A stretch of 64,000 nt of DNA, taken from the NCBI GenBank assembly GCA_009392005.1, contig VFHL01000011.1, forward strand, positions 1-64,000, in the 5' to 3' direction. The position numbers were made by a program, and so were the translations under genes. Origin of the DNA: SAR202 cluster bacterium (lineage in GTDB: Bacteria; Chloroflexota; Dehalococcoidia; UBA6926; VFHL01). This document shows, one piece after another, positions 1 through 8,206 of this stretch. Position 1 is the stretch's first letter, and the number at the start of each line of letters is the position of its first letter. Under the pieces are notes generated by a model. It did no database searches. It was not told the origin of the DNA and saw only the letters and a program-made list of their open reading frames with translations.

Positions 1-420
1 TGGCCATTGCGGCTAATTTTTGGCCACCCATCTCTTTGAAGTTGTCACCTTCCATATTTTTGGCCATTGCGGCTAATTTTTGGCCACCCATCTCTTTGAA
101 GTTGTCACCTTCCATATTTTTGGCCATTGCGGCTAATTTTTGGCCACCCATCTCTTTGAAGTTATCACCTTCCATGTTTTTGGCCATGTCGGCGAGCTTC
201 TGTCCACCCATCTCTTTGAAGTTATCACCTTCCATATTTTTGGCCATTTCGGCGAGCTTGTTGCCGCCCATGTCCTTGAAGTTATCGCCTTCCATGTTTT
301 TGGCCATTTCGGCGAGCTTCTGTCCACCCATCTCTTTGAAGTTATCGCCTTCCATGTTTTTGGCCATGTCGGCGAGCTTGTTGCCGCCCATGTCCTTAAA
401 TTCAGAACTTTCCATGTTCT
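1..420 (-). repeat. 60-bp in-frame tandem repeat array
   Basis: Seven consecutive 60-bp units line up with a strict 60-base period, each encoding one 20-residue repeat of the secreted protein. Units 1-60 and 61-120 are identical and 121-180 is nearly so. Units further toward the gene start (361-420 especially) are more diverged. The period keeps reading frame, so unit gain or loss would change protein length only. The array may continue past the left edge. Confidence 0.95.
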
Positions 421-931
421 TGGCCATGTCGGTAAGCTTGTCACCGCCCATTTCCGCCATCTTGTCGTTGGCCATTTCTTTGACTGATTCCGGTGTCAAA
501 GGTGTTTGATCGGCCTTTGGGAGGGGATTATTTGGGTCAGGAGAAGTTGGTGGTGGTGGATTAGGGTTGTTCTGGTTATTGTTTGGGTTTTGGTTAGCGT
601 TGGCCTGGGTATCTGGCGTTGGTGGTGGTGGATTAGGGTTGTTCTGGTTATTGTTTGGGTTTTGGTTAGCGTTGGCCTGGGTATCTGGCGTTGGTGGTGG
701 TGGATTAGGGTTGTTCTGGTTATTGTTTGGGTTTTGGTGAGTGTTGGCCTGGGTATCTGGCGTTTGTGCGGGATTGCCTCCGGGTGGTGGATTGTTGTTT
801 GGCCCTGGAGTTTCTGCAGGAGTTGGGTTGTCTGATTGTGTGTGTCCATCTTTGTGGTTTGCGAATGCCGTAACAGGCAGCGTTAAAGCGAGAATTAGCA
901 TTGCTACTGTCACGTACGTAATTATTCTCAT
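1..931 (-). CDS. Secreted tandem-repeat protein, C-terminus cut by window edge
   Basis: An uninterrupted minus-strand frame begins at ATG 931 and runs off the left edge, giving 310 residues with no stop in the window. It opens with a clear signal peptide (MRIITYVTVAMLILALTLPV, then TAFA), so the protein is exported. Residues about 25-60 are Pro/Asn/Gly-rich. Three copies of a 24-residue Pro/Asn/Gln-rich unit follow, then a short linker, then at least seven copies of a 20-residue unit, consensus MEGDNFKEMGGQKLAAMAKN. Methionines recur at unit positions 1, 9 and 17, and the sequence suggests short amphipathic helices broken by a Gly-Gly turn. Upstream GGGAAAAG is a modest ribosome site. I recognise no family. 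The layout, signal peptide, disordered linker, repeat domain, suggests a surface or envelope protein, which is inference. The next gene upstream on the same strand is a lipoprotein. Confidence 0.85.
   Translation of the reverse strand, partial: MRIITYVTVAMLILALTLPVTAFANHKDGHTQSDNPTPAETPGPNNNPPPGGNPAQTPDTQANTHQNPNNNQNNPNPPPPTPDTQANANQNPNNNQNNPNPPPPTPDTQANANQNPNNNQNNPNPPPPTSPDPNNPLPKADQTPLTPESVKEMANDKMAEMGGDKLTDMAKNMESSEFKDMGGNKLADMAKNMEGDNFKEMGGQKLAEMAKNMEGDNFKDMGGNKLAEMAKNMEGDNFKEMGGQKLADMAKNMEGDNFKEMGGQKLAAMAKNMEGDNFKEMGGQKLAAMAKNMEGDNFKEMGGQKLAAMA
547..762 (-). repeat. 72-bp in-frame tandem repeat, three copies
   Basis: Copies at 547-618, 619-690 and 691-762. The first two are identical and the third differs at two bases. 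Each encodes 24 residues, read on the minus strand as PDTQANANQNPNNN followed by QNNPNPPPPT, forming the flexible linker between the signal peptide and the 20-residue repeats. Confidence 0.95.
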
Positions 932-965
932 TACTTTTCCCTTTCACGCCCGAAGCATTCTTTAT

Positions 966-1730
966 TTAAGCGCTGCACGTAAATCCATTTAAGAGTCGAT
1001 TAAATCGTATAGCAACTACTGCGCCATCAGATCCAGTCACTGTCAATGCGAAAACTGGTCCCGATGTGCATCGCCAGGCTCCAATAACCCCTCCGCCGGT
1101 GCTACCTGATTCGGTGGTTGTTACGAAGGCGAAAGTTTTACCTACATTGCCATCTACAATCTCTTCATCCTCGTTGATTAAAGCGAAGGTGATAGACGGT
1201 TGAGATTCAACAAGTCCCGTGTAATTATCCGACAATACCGAATCTATCGTCGAGTCTTGATCCTGAAACCATAGAAGTATCGAATTTGCCCCGCCATATT
1301 CAAAGAACAGAATTCCATCATTGCTTGTTGCATCATCTTCCGTTAACCCGGAGCTTTCTAGGCTGACCTCGCCGTCGATTGTTAGGTTGAATCCAAACGA
1401 GTCAACCGTTGTATAGGTGACTGCTGCAGTGGGGGCAGGTGTTGCAGCTTCCGGTGTTATGGCAACGGTTGGTATTGCGGTTGGGATGGCTGTTGGTACC
1501 GCTGTTGGTACTGCTGTTGGTACCGCTGTTGGATTTGGTGTAGTCGTTGCAGTGGCTACAGGGGGTATTTCAGTGGGTGAAGGTGGAACTGTTGCGATTG
1601 CTGTTGCAGTGGGTGGCACCGTTGAAGCGGGTGCTGGGGTCGCAGTATTGGGTTCTTGTCCACCGCCACAGGCGGCGAGAATAAGCGCTAAGCTTAAGAA
1701 GATGGTGATATGTGCATTTTTGATGTTCAT
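966..1730 (-). CDS. Lipoprotein with Thr/Pro/Ala spacer
   Basis: This 254-residue protein starts MNIKNAHITIFLSLALILAA followed by Cys, a type II signal peptide with lipobox LAAC, so it should be lipid-anchored outside the membrane. Residues about 25-105 are a low-complexity spacer of Pro, Thr, Ala and Val, with tandem AVPT/AIPT units, of the kind common on Chloroflexota lipoproteins. The remaining ~150 residues form a compact domain with two cysteines (WRCTSG and FTCSA near the end) that could form a disulphide. I do not recognise the domain. ATG 1730 is preferred over an in-frame GTG nine bases upstream because GGTGGGG lies just before it. The stop is 34 bases upstream of the repeat-protein start, so the two may be co-transcribed. 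Confidence 0.8.
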   Translation of the reverse strand: MNIKNAHITIFLSLALILAACGGGQEPNTATPAPASTVPPTATAIATVPPSPTEIPPVATATTTPNPTAVPTAVPTAVPTAIPTAIPTVAITPEAATPAPTAAVTYTTVDSFGFNLTIDGEVSLESSGLTEDDATSNDGILFFEYGGANSILLWFQDQDSTIDSVLSDNYTGLVESQPSITFALINEDEEIVDGNVGKTFAFVTTTESGSTGGGVIGAWRCTSGPVFALTVTGSDGAVVAIRFNRLLNGFTCSA

Positions 1731-1768
1731 TTTCCCCACCCAATAACAAAAGGTGCGTTCACATGTTA

Positions 1769-2476
1769 TCAGTTCACGGGAGCTTTGAGGATAAAATCAC
1801 TCATTTTTCTTATGGCAGCCCAGTTAGCCTTGACCGAAAATGGATCTCCTGTTACAGGATTCCTCTCGAATTCAATGACCCATCCATGGAATGCCTGGGT
1901 GTGACTTTCAACGGTGATATTCCCTAGTCTTTCAGAGAGTCCGTCGATATCGGAGTCTTCAGAGAGGGTTTCTAGGAGATTTGTATGATGGTCGTTTCCA
2001 GACCATTCCGTATCTAGGACCTTTCCAAAAATGGGGAATGATTTCTTGCGAATAGTGCGCAGTTTGGTTGTATGGATGGAGCCAATTCGCTCATCTCGCA
2101 AACCAAAGAGATACCACCATTTTGGAGGATTGTTTTTTCCACCTCGTCTATGAAGGATAGTGATCCAATCAAAAGGGGTATCCTTGAGATACAAGACCCC
2201 ACGACTATTTTTGCTGTTCCACCGGGAGCCTGCCATTTCTTTTTCCAAGGCTTCATTGCGTGTGTGTGTTTCTGTGCTAATGCCTAAACCATTCAAATGA
2301 ACGACTAGATCCAATAAATCTTTGCTGGCACCCTCGTAGACAGTTTGCCCTGTTTTCTCAATTGAGGTCTTGAGTTCGTGAGTTTCTCGTTTCTTTTGTC
2401 CTCGGGAAAACAAGAATAGTAGTATGCCAATAATTGCAATGGCGGCCGTTCCCCCAAACTGAAAAAACTCTTCCAT
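1769..2476 (-). CDS. Single-pass membrane protein of unknown function
   Basis: A 235-residue protein with one N-terminal hydrophobic segment at about residues 8-24 (GGTAAIAIIGILLFLFSRG), followed by a basic stretch (GQKKRE) and a long soluble region, so it is likely anchored with a cytoplasmic C-terminus. The start is well supported by AAAGGAGTGCGTA before ATG. The soluble part has an even mix of residues and a Trp-rich middle (WITILHRRGG, PPKWWYLFGL). I recognise no family. It ends 39 bases before the lipoprotein start on the same strand, so the three left-edge genes may form an envelope-related unit. Confidence 0.75.
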   Translation of the reverse strand: MEEFFQFGGTAAIAIIGILLFLFSRGQKKRETHELKTSIEKTGQTVYEGASKDLLDLVVHLNGLGISTETHTRNEALEKEMAGSRWNSKNSRGVLYLKDTPFDWITILHRRGGKNNPPKWWYLFGLRDERIGSIHTTKLRTIRKKSFPIFGKVLDTEWSGNDHHTNLLETLSEDSDIDGLSERLGNITVESHTQAFHGWVIEFERNPVTGDPFSVKANWAAIRKMSDFILKAPVN

Positions 2477-2730
2477 TACGCACTCCTTTTTTGTAACATC
2501 GTTATTCGCATTTTCGATTAGGTGGATCTTGGGGAATCTGCCTAAAAACCATGGTGTTAAGTTAATGATACATTGCCTGTTACGTTTCAGTAAAAAAGCA
2601 CGTTACATCGGTGAAGTCTGCGTCGGCGTTGTTGATCAAAATATGTGTACAGATGTATTTGACCAAACATTTATTATGTGAAGAAACGTGGTATCTTTGA
2701 CTCACTCTGAACAACAAAGGGAGAGGTTAA
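2477..2730. other. Divergent intergenic region
   Basis: These 254 bases separate the minus-strand membrane protein from the plus-strand CoA-transferase and must hold both promoters. The sequence is AT-rich. I see no convincing -35/-10 pair, hairpin or small gene in it. Confidence 0.5.
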
Positions 2731-4011
2731 ATGAGTACACCATTGGAAGGGATACGGATACTCGAGTTTTCCCAAATTGTAGCGGCACCTTTTGCGGGAG
2801 CTCTGCTTTCAGATATGGGAGCGGATATTATCAAAGTCGAATCGACATTAGGTGATCCAGTTCGTGCTTACCAGCCGATTGTTCCTGATGAGAGCCGTAT
2901 TTATATGGCTTTGAATCGCGGGAAAAGGAGCTTACCTCTTGATTTGAGCAAGGATGAGGCACGAGAGATTATTTATAAACTTGTTCCCGATATGGATGTG
3001 GTGATTATTAATTACAGGCCTGATGTTCCACAGAAATTGGGGATCGATTATGAAACGTTGGCCGAGTTGAATCCGCAACTTATATATTGTCAAAATACGG
3101 CCTTCGGCTTGGAGGGACCACATCATTATCGGCCAGGTTCAGATATTGTTACCCAGTCGATGACAGGCTTGATGACTGCAGAAGGGAAAGTTGAGAATGG
3201 AATACCGCAATTGATCCAGGCTACTGCTCTTGCCGATCATGCGACAGGTATTTCCATTGCCTGGGGTGTTTCTGCCGCACTTTATGTCCGGGAAAAAACA
3301 GGTAAAGGGCAAAAGATTGAGGCGAGTTTGATGGCTACCTCTTTAGCGATTCAGACTCAGCGACTTATACAAGTGGATGTCGTGGATAAAGAGAATCGAG
3401 AGGAGTTCTTCTCCGATCTAGAAACCCTTCAACAAGAGGGACGCTCTTATGAGGAGATGTTAAAGCTCCATCAAGGCTTGCGACCTCGTCCACCTGGGAA
3501 TATTTATTATCGAACATTTCAAACCAAAGACGGTAACGTCACGATTGGGTGCCTTAGCGATCCACCAAAGCAGCGGATGGCCCAATTGTTGGGAATTCAT
3601 GATCCGCGGTTTGATGAAGGTTATGATCCAATAGAAGCAGCTAATGATCCAAATGCAGCAGCTGAGGGTGAGAAACTCATCGAGGAAGCTGAATCAAGAT
3701 TTCGTGAGAAAACGACAAAGGAATGGCTGCACTTATTGGATGACGCAGGCATACCTGCTGGGCCACTTCATTTTACAGAGGAAATGACGAAAGACGAGCA
3801 AGCGATTGCTAATGGATACATCGTTGATCTAGACCATTCACTGGTGGGCGGAATGAAAATGTATGGTCCTCCGTTGAAGATGAGTGAAACCCCTTTGGAA
3901 GTTCAAAGGCCAGCGCCTGCATTAGGTGAACATACGGATGAGGTTCTATCTAGCATCGGATATACCAGTGAGCAAATCAAAGATTTGCGCGAATCTGGTG
4001 TGACTCGGTAA
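2731..4011 (+). CDS. CaiB/BaiF (family III) CoA-transferase
   Basis: This 426-residue protein moves CoA between acyl-CoA and a free carboxylic acid in the cytosol. The family opening is clear (LEGIRILEFSQIVAAPFAG, then the GADIIKVE motif near residue 30-37), as are LNRGKRSLPLDL (about 61-72) and RPGSDIVTQSMTGLM, where Asp about 138 matches the aspartate that carries the acyl intermediate in formyl-CoA transferase. GGGAGAGG precedes ATG. The substrate cannot be read from sequence. Relatives act on carnitine, formyl/oxalyl, bile acid, 2-methylacyl or dicarboxylic acids. It is convergent with an acyl-CoA synthetase, and many acyl-CoA genes elsewhere in the window suggest a role in carboxylic acid catabolism. 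Confidence 0.92.
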   Translation: MSTPLEGIRILEFSQIVAAPFAGALLSDMGADIIKVESTLGDPVRAYQPIVPDESRIYMALNRGKRSLPLDLSKDEAREIIYKLVPDMDVVIINYRPDVPQKLGIDYETLAELNPQLIYCQNTAFGLEGPHHYRPGSDIVTQSMTGLMTAEGKVENGIPQLIQATALADHATGISIAWGVSAALYVREKTGKGQKIEASLMATSLAIQTQRLIQVDVVDKENREEFFSDLETLQQEGRSYEEMLKLHQGLRPRPPGNIYYRTFQTKDGNVTIGCLSDPPKQRMAQLLGIHDPRFDEGYDPIEAANDPNAAAEGEKLIEEAESRFREKTTKEWLHLLDDAGIPAGPLHFTEEMTKDEQAIANGYIVDLDHSLVGGMKMYGPPLKMSETPLEVQRPAPALGEHTDEVLSSIGYTSEQIKDLRESGVTR

Positions 4012-4053
4012 CAATAACAGTTGGGCAGGCTATTGGTCGTCTATTTACAAGAA

Positions 4054-4090
4054 GATGTGGAAGGCTTAAACGATTTAAGCCTTCCACATC
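4054..4090. terminator. Perfect 17-bp inverted repeat between convergent genes
   Basis: Stem 4054-4070 is perfectly complementary to 4074-4090 with a three-base loop (CGA). It sits between the stops of the CoA-transferase (4011, plus) and the acyl-CoA synthetase (4104, minus), where a shared bidirectional terminator is expected. Neither side has a strong T-tract, so termination is inferred from position and stem strength. Confidence 0.65.
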
Positions 4091-4103
4091 GGATGGTCAA
4101 TGT

Positions 4104-5663
4104 TTAGGTGATAGGTGTATCGAATTCTTCACGCAAATCACGTTTCAACACTTTCCCCATTGGATTTCTCGGCAACTCCTTGGTGAAAACTACGGATTCA
4201 GGACGCTTGTGGCTTGCAAGGAGATCACGTGAAAAACCAATAAGATCTTCTTCATTTGTGGATTGGCCTGATTTGAGGACGATTACAGCGCGGATCCGCT
4301 CTCCCCATTCTTGGTCTGGAATTCCAATTACTGCTGCTTCGTCAACCGCGGGATGAGTTTCGAGAGCAACTTCGATCTCGCTTGGTGCGATATTTTCTCC
4401 ACCCCGTATGATCAGGTCTTTCGCTCTGCCGGAGAGAAAGATATAACCTTCGTCATCAATGTATGCGAGATCTCCCGTGAACAACCAGCCGTCTCGAATC
4501 GTTTTGCTGGTTTCTGCTTCTTGTTTGTAATAGCCCTTCATGACTTGGTCGCCTCGTGCAACAATCTCGCCACTTTCTCCTTGTGGTACTTCTTGACCGT
4601 CTTCGTCAACGATACGGATTTCAACACCCGGAAGAGGACGACCTATTGACGCCAAACGATTGAGTTTGATCTCTTTCTCTTCATCGGTACCTTCTATAAT
4701 GTGATCTTCAGGTTGAAGTGCAGTGATTGTGGCTGCAGATTCTGTTTGCCCAAATGCGTTGATGAAACGTGTATTTGGGAATACTTCGATTGCTTGTTTT
4801 ATCACTTCAAGAGGCATTGGGGCCGCTCCGTATGTGATAACCTCCAAGCTAGATAAATCGTGTTTACTGAAGTCTTCATGGTCCATGAGGAGCTTAATCA
4901 TTGTTGGGACCATCATGGCTCGTTGAACACCTTCGTTTGCTACTTCAGTCATCCATGCTACTGGTTCGAATTGGCGCTGGATGACAATTGTTCGAGCTCC
5001 ATACACACCAGCTATTATCGCTTGTAATCCGGCAATGTGATAAAGCGGCACTGTGAGGATGTTCTTTTCGGTGTCGTCAGGATCGAGAGGAACAACGTTT
5101 GTTAGGGAAAAGCTGCTTACGCTACCGTATGTAAGCATGACACCTTTCGGGGTTCCGGTTGTTCCCGCAGTGAACATCAATATTGTTGTATCGTCATCTT
5201 CCACTTCGGTCGTAATGTCATCGGTTGGTTGCCCAGCCAGAACAGATTCATACTCTTGAAAACCGTCGGCTTCACCTTCTAGTGATATAAATTGGTTCAC
5301 TTTTTGTAATTGGTCACGTAGGTCATTCACCAGTGAGATATAGCGAGAACCAGCGAATAAGACAGTCGCCTCAGATAATTCGACGATTACTTTGAGTTCG
5401 TCTGCCTTCGCTCGATAGCTGTAAGGTACGAACATTGCTCCTAATTTCGCGCATGCAAAATATATTTCAGCAATTTCTGAGCAATTCACTTGCATTACAC
5501 CGACTGCATCACCTTTCCCAACGCCCTTATCCCGCAACGCTGCGGCTAATTGATTGGCACGTTCGTTGAGCGCTTGATAGGTGAATCGCTTTCCTTCAAA
5601 TATGATTGCTTCCTTGTCAGGCGAAATCATACTCGAAATTGATAGGAATTCTGCTGTATTCAT
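4104..5663 (-). CDS. Acyl-CoA synthetase (AMP-forming, FadD-like)
   Basis: A 519-residue ANL-superfamily enzyme that activates a carboxylic acid with ATP and joins it to CoA through an acyl-adenylate. Visible core motifs in order are the phosphate loop FTAGTTGTPKG (about 165-173), the adenylate motif FINAFGQTESAA, WLFTGDLAYIDDEGY, the hinge GRAKDLIIRGGENI, and the C-terminal catalytic lysine region PRNPMGKVLKRDL. Length is normal. Two ATGs nine bases apart are possible. I chose 5663 because the strong AGGAGGGG site abuts the upstream ATG at 5672 but sits about ten bases from this one. Chain-length specificity is not readable. The Gfo/Idh-like gene lies upstream on the same strand. Confidence 0.93.
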   Translation of the reverse strand: MNTAEFLSISSMISPDKEAIIFEGKRFTYQALNERANQLAAALRDKGVGKGDAVGVMQVNCSEIAEIYFACAKLGAMFVPYSYRAKADELKVIVELSEATVLFAGSRYISLVNDLRDQLQKVNQFISLEGEADGFQEYESVLAGQPTDDITTEVEDDDTTILMFTAGTTGTPKGVMLTYGSVSSFSLTNVVPLDPDDTEKNILTVPLYHIAGLQAIIAGVYGARTIVIQRQFEPVAWMTEVANEGVQRAMMVPTMIKLLMDHEDFSKHDLSSLEVITYGAAPMPLEVIKQAIEVFPNTRFINAFGQTESAATITALQPEDHIIEGTDEEKEIKLNRLASIGRPLPGVEIRIVDEDGQEVPQGESGEIVARGDQVMKGYYKQEAETSKTIRDGWLFTGDLAYIDDEGYIFLSGRAKDLIIRGGENIAPSEIEVALETHPAVDEAAVIGIPDQEWGERIRAVIVLKSGQSTNEEDLIGFSRDLLASHKRPESVVFTKELPRNPMGKVLKRDLREEFDTPIT

Positions 5664-5769
5664 ATAGTTCATCCCCTCCTACATAAATGATGTGCAAATT
5701 GTTATACCAAAGCCAGCGCCCATATTACCACTTCCCTAATGCCAGTTGCTACTTTTTGTGTTCCAGAGA

Positions 5770-6777
5770 TTAGGAGCTAAGGGGCAAATTTACCCATGCG
5801 CTGTTCCTCGCTGATATCCCCCATGCTTCGCCAAGTTCCATTACGCGCATGCCATCTTCAAAAGTCGGGATTACTGGTGAAGGTGTTTTCTCTTCACGTA
5901 TCGTGGCGATGAAGTCTGCCTCGACCGGAACTCCTATAGGATTCTCCCATTCACTACGCATTTCGGCTGGAACGGGAATAAGTTGGACTTCACCTTCGCC
6001 TGTCTTAGCGCCGTAGATTCCTTCTTGGTATTCATCAGGGCTATAGCATATTAATGTGCCTTCTGTTCCATGAATTTCAATCCGTGTTCGATTATAAGAA
6101 TGGGATGTTGGTGTATGAACATAGATGATTGAAGCGCCGTTACTTAGTTGCCCAAGTACCGTATTCGTCGTCGGCTGGATAAGTTGCCCGCTTGGATTTT
6201 CGATCTTTTTTTCTAGAGATGATCGCAAGGCAATGATTCGGGTATGCTCACCAACCCAGCGTCGTGCTATTTCATACATGCCACCTAATCCAAAAAAAGG
6301 TGTTTGCCAGTGAACCATGACTTGGACGATTTCGCCCACATATCCATCTTCCAATAGTTTTTGCATTAATGCATCCTCCCTCATGTATCTGCCGGAAGGG
6401 AAAATCATTGTTACTAAATCTGGATTTTCTTGAGCTTTTTGTGTCATTAAGCGCGCTTCATCTAAGGTCGCCGAAATCGCATTCATCATAAAAACATGCT
6501 TCCCCGATGCAAGTGCAGCTAGGGTGATCTCAGAATGCAGTGGCGCTTGGGTTCCAATGACAATTGCGTCGATACTTGGGATTTTAACAAGTGTTTCCCA
6601 ATCACTGATTACTTCTGCAAACCCGAATTCATTTGCGACTCGTTGACTTGACTCTTCTGTGCTATTCGCGATCGCCACAAGTTCAATTTCGGGTATCTCT
6701 TTGAAATTTGGTAGCAGCCTGATTTTGGTGTAATTGCCTGCACCTACGAAACCAAGACGGACCGGTTCGTTCTTCAA
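5770..6777 (-). CDS. Gfo/Idh/MocA-family protein lacking the EKP motif
   Basis: A 335-residue protein with the Rossmann N-terminus of Gfo/Idh/MocA NAD(P)-dependent oxidoreductases (RLGFVGAGNYTKIRLLPN, then DAIVIGTQAPLHSEITLAAL and GKHVF). The family's signature Glu-Lys-Pro, whose lysine contacts cofactor and substrate, is replaced by Met-Asn-Ala in VFMMNAISATLDEA at about residues 104-117. The usual GG..D.G.H segment of the second domain is also not evident. It may bind nucleotide without standard sugar or inositol dehydrogenase activity. Initiation is probably TTG at 6777, preceded at seven bases by AAGGAG. A nearby ATG is in another frame. Substrate unknown. Confidence 0.8.
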   Translation of the reverse strand: MKNEPVRLGFVGAGNYTKIRLLPNFKEIPEIELVAIANSTEESSQRVANEFGFAEVISDWETLVKIPSIDAIVIGTQAPLHSEITLAALASGKHVFMMNAISATLDEARLMTQKAQENPDLVTMIFPSGRYMREDALMQKLLEDGYVGEIVQVMVHWQTPFFGLGGMYEIARRWVGEHTRIIALRSSLEKKIENPSGQLIQPTTNTVLGQLSNGASIIYVHTPTSHSYNRTRIEIHGTEGTLICYSPDEYQEGIYGAKTGEGEVQLIPVPAEMRSEWENPIGVPVEADFIATIREEKTPSPVIPTFEDGMRVMELGEAWGISARNSAWVNLPLSS

Positions 6778-7039
6778 TTTTCATCTCCTTACTTAATTGT
6801 TCCTATGTCATCAGATAATTGGATTACTTCAATTTGAAGATTCATTCTAACGCAATTTTTTATCAGTTGAGGTTTTTACAAGGTTCGATCGCTTGATTAT
6901 GGGACTTCCTTGTATGGAACTAACTATTCGAAGAATGCGATGTTTCCAGGCAGAGTTATAATTTGGCATGTGACTCCTACTAGTTTTTTTGTTGAAGGAT
7001 TAGAACTTTTGGCTCTCTATAGAAAATTGGAGGTGCTCA

Positions 7040-8173
7040 GTGGGTTGGTCTCAACATCACCCGATTGGTTTGATTTATGAAGACGTGAATCAAGTGTATC
7101 CGGGGTACACATTAGTTGTGACGAATAGCGGTTTGGGTGCAGGTGCAGATGGGAACAAGTACGCTTCGTTGATTGATATGAGTGGTCAGATTTGCCATCG
7201 ATGGCAATGTGATGAAGGGATTTCTTATGGACAAATTCTTGCGAATGGGCATTTATTAATGCGGACGTGGGCACCACAAAAGGGCATTGATGGTGAACCG
7301 ATGGCGGGTTCATCAACTGCAATTCTTGAGTTGGATTGGGATAGCAATATTGTTTGGGAATATCGAAACAATGCGTTACATCATGATTTCGTACGGTTAG
7401 CATCGGGGAACACATTAGTTTTGTTGTGGGAGAAACTGACTCAGGAAGAGACGAATAAAATTACAGGAGGAATTTTTAGGGATTCCGATCCCGACCAAAT
7501 GATGGCTGATGTTATAGCAGAGATTGGCCCTCAAGGTCAGGTCATTAAAAAGTGGTACGTGAAAGAGTTTTTAGATTTTGAAAAAGATGTGATCTGCCCT
7601 CTTGAAGGGCGCCATGGATGGACTCATGGAAATTCGCTCGATGTTATGCCCAACGGTGATATTCTGGTTAGCTTTCGGCAAATAAACGTTATTGCCATTG
7701 TCGATCAATCTTCAGGTGTAGCGAAATGGAAATGGGGGCCTGGTGATATTTCACATCAGCATGATGCAACCCATGTAGGTAATGGGAACGTAATGATTTT
7801 TGATAATGGTTCCCATCGTTTTGGTGTTAGTTATTCGCGAGTTCTCGAAATCAATCCTGTGTCCAATACCATTGTTTGGGAATATAGGGGCTCTCCACCG
7901 ATCGCATTTTACAGTTTTAACCTTGGCAGTGCCCAAAGGTTGCCAAATGGCAACACATTGATTTGTGAGGGGGCACCCGGAAGGCTTGTTGAGGTTACAA
8001 AAATGGGTGAAATTGTCTGGGAATATATCAGCCCGTTTACGGTGGTATCGCGTACGGGGACATTCACGAATGCTATTTTCAAAGCGTTTCGCTATGCGTT
8101 TGACCATGCAGGTTTTGTTGGCAAGAATTTGGACCCGGTACAGTATGACGGATTGAATCGTATGTTGAATTAA
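7040..8173 (+). CDS. Arylsulfotransferase-like beta-propeller protein
   Basis: A 377-residue protein resembling arylsulfotransferase (ASST) and related PQQ-like propeller proteins. Repeating blade motifs of the NGxxLV type are visible: ILANGHLLMRTW, HHDFVRLASGNTLVLLWE, HGNSLDVMPNGDILVSFR, HQHDATHVGNGNVMIFDNG and AQRLPNGNTLICEGAPGR. Histidines in HHDF, THGN and HQHD fall where ASST enzymes keep active-site residues. There is no signal peptide, unlike periplasmic ASST, so it appears cytoplasmic. GTG 7040 is preferred because GGAGG lies seven bases upstream. Transfer of sulfate between phenolic compounds is the family activity, but this clade is poorly characterised and specificity is inference. 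The gene is monocistronic and converges with crcB. Confidence 0.75.
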   Translation: MGWSQHHPIGLIYEDVNQVYPGYTLVVTNSGLGAGADGNKYASLIDMSGQICHRWQCDEGISYGQILANGHLLMRTWAPQKGIDGEPMAGSSTAILELDWDSNIVWEYRNNALHHDFVRLASGNTLVLLWEKLTQEETNKITGGIFRDSDPDQMMADVIAEIGPQGQVIKKWYVKEFLDFEKDVICPLEGRHGWTHGNSLDVMPNGDILVSFRQINVIAIVDQSSGVAKWKWGPGDISHQHDATHVGNGNVMIFDNGSHRFGVSYSRVLEINPVSNTIVWEYRGSPPIAFYSFNLGSAQRLPNGNTLICEGAPGRLVEVTKMGEIVWEYISPFTVVSRTGTFTNAIFKAFRYAFDHAGFVGKNLDPVQYDGLNRMLN

Positions 8174-8206
8174 ACAAATTGTTCGATCGTTTAAATTAGC
8201 TTTAGG

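Noticed and set aside
1-420. CRISPR-like repeat array.
   Set aside because: Units are contiguous with no spacers and sit inside a coding frame.
36-509. Long plus-strand and alternative minus-strand frames through the repeat arrays (for example 133-444 minus, 506-835 plus).
   Set aside because: They exist only because the repeat periods are multiples of three. The frame from ATG 931 has a signal peptide, no stop and sensible repeats.
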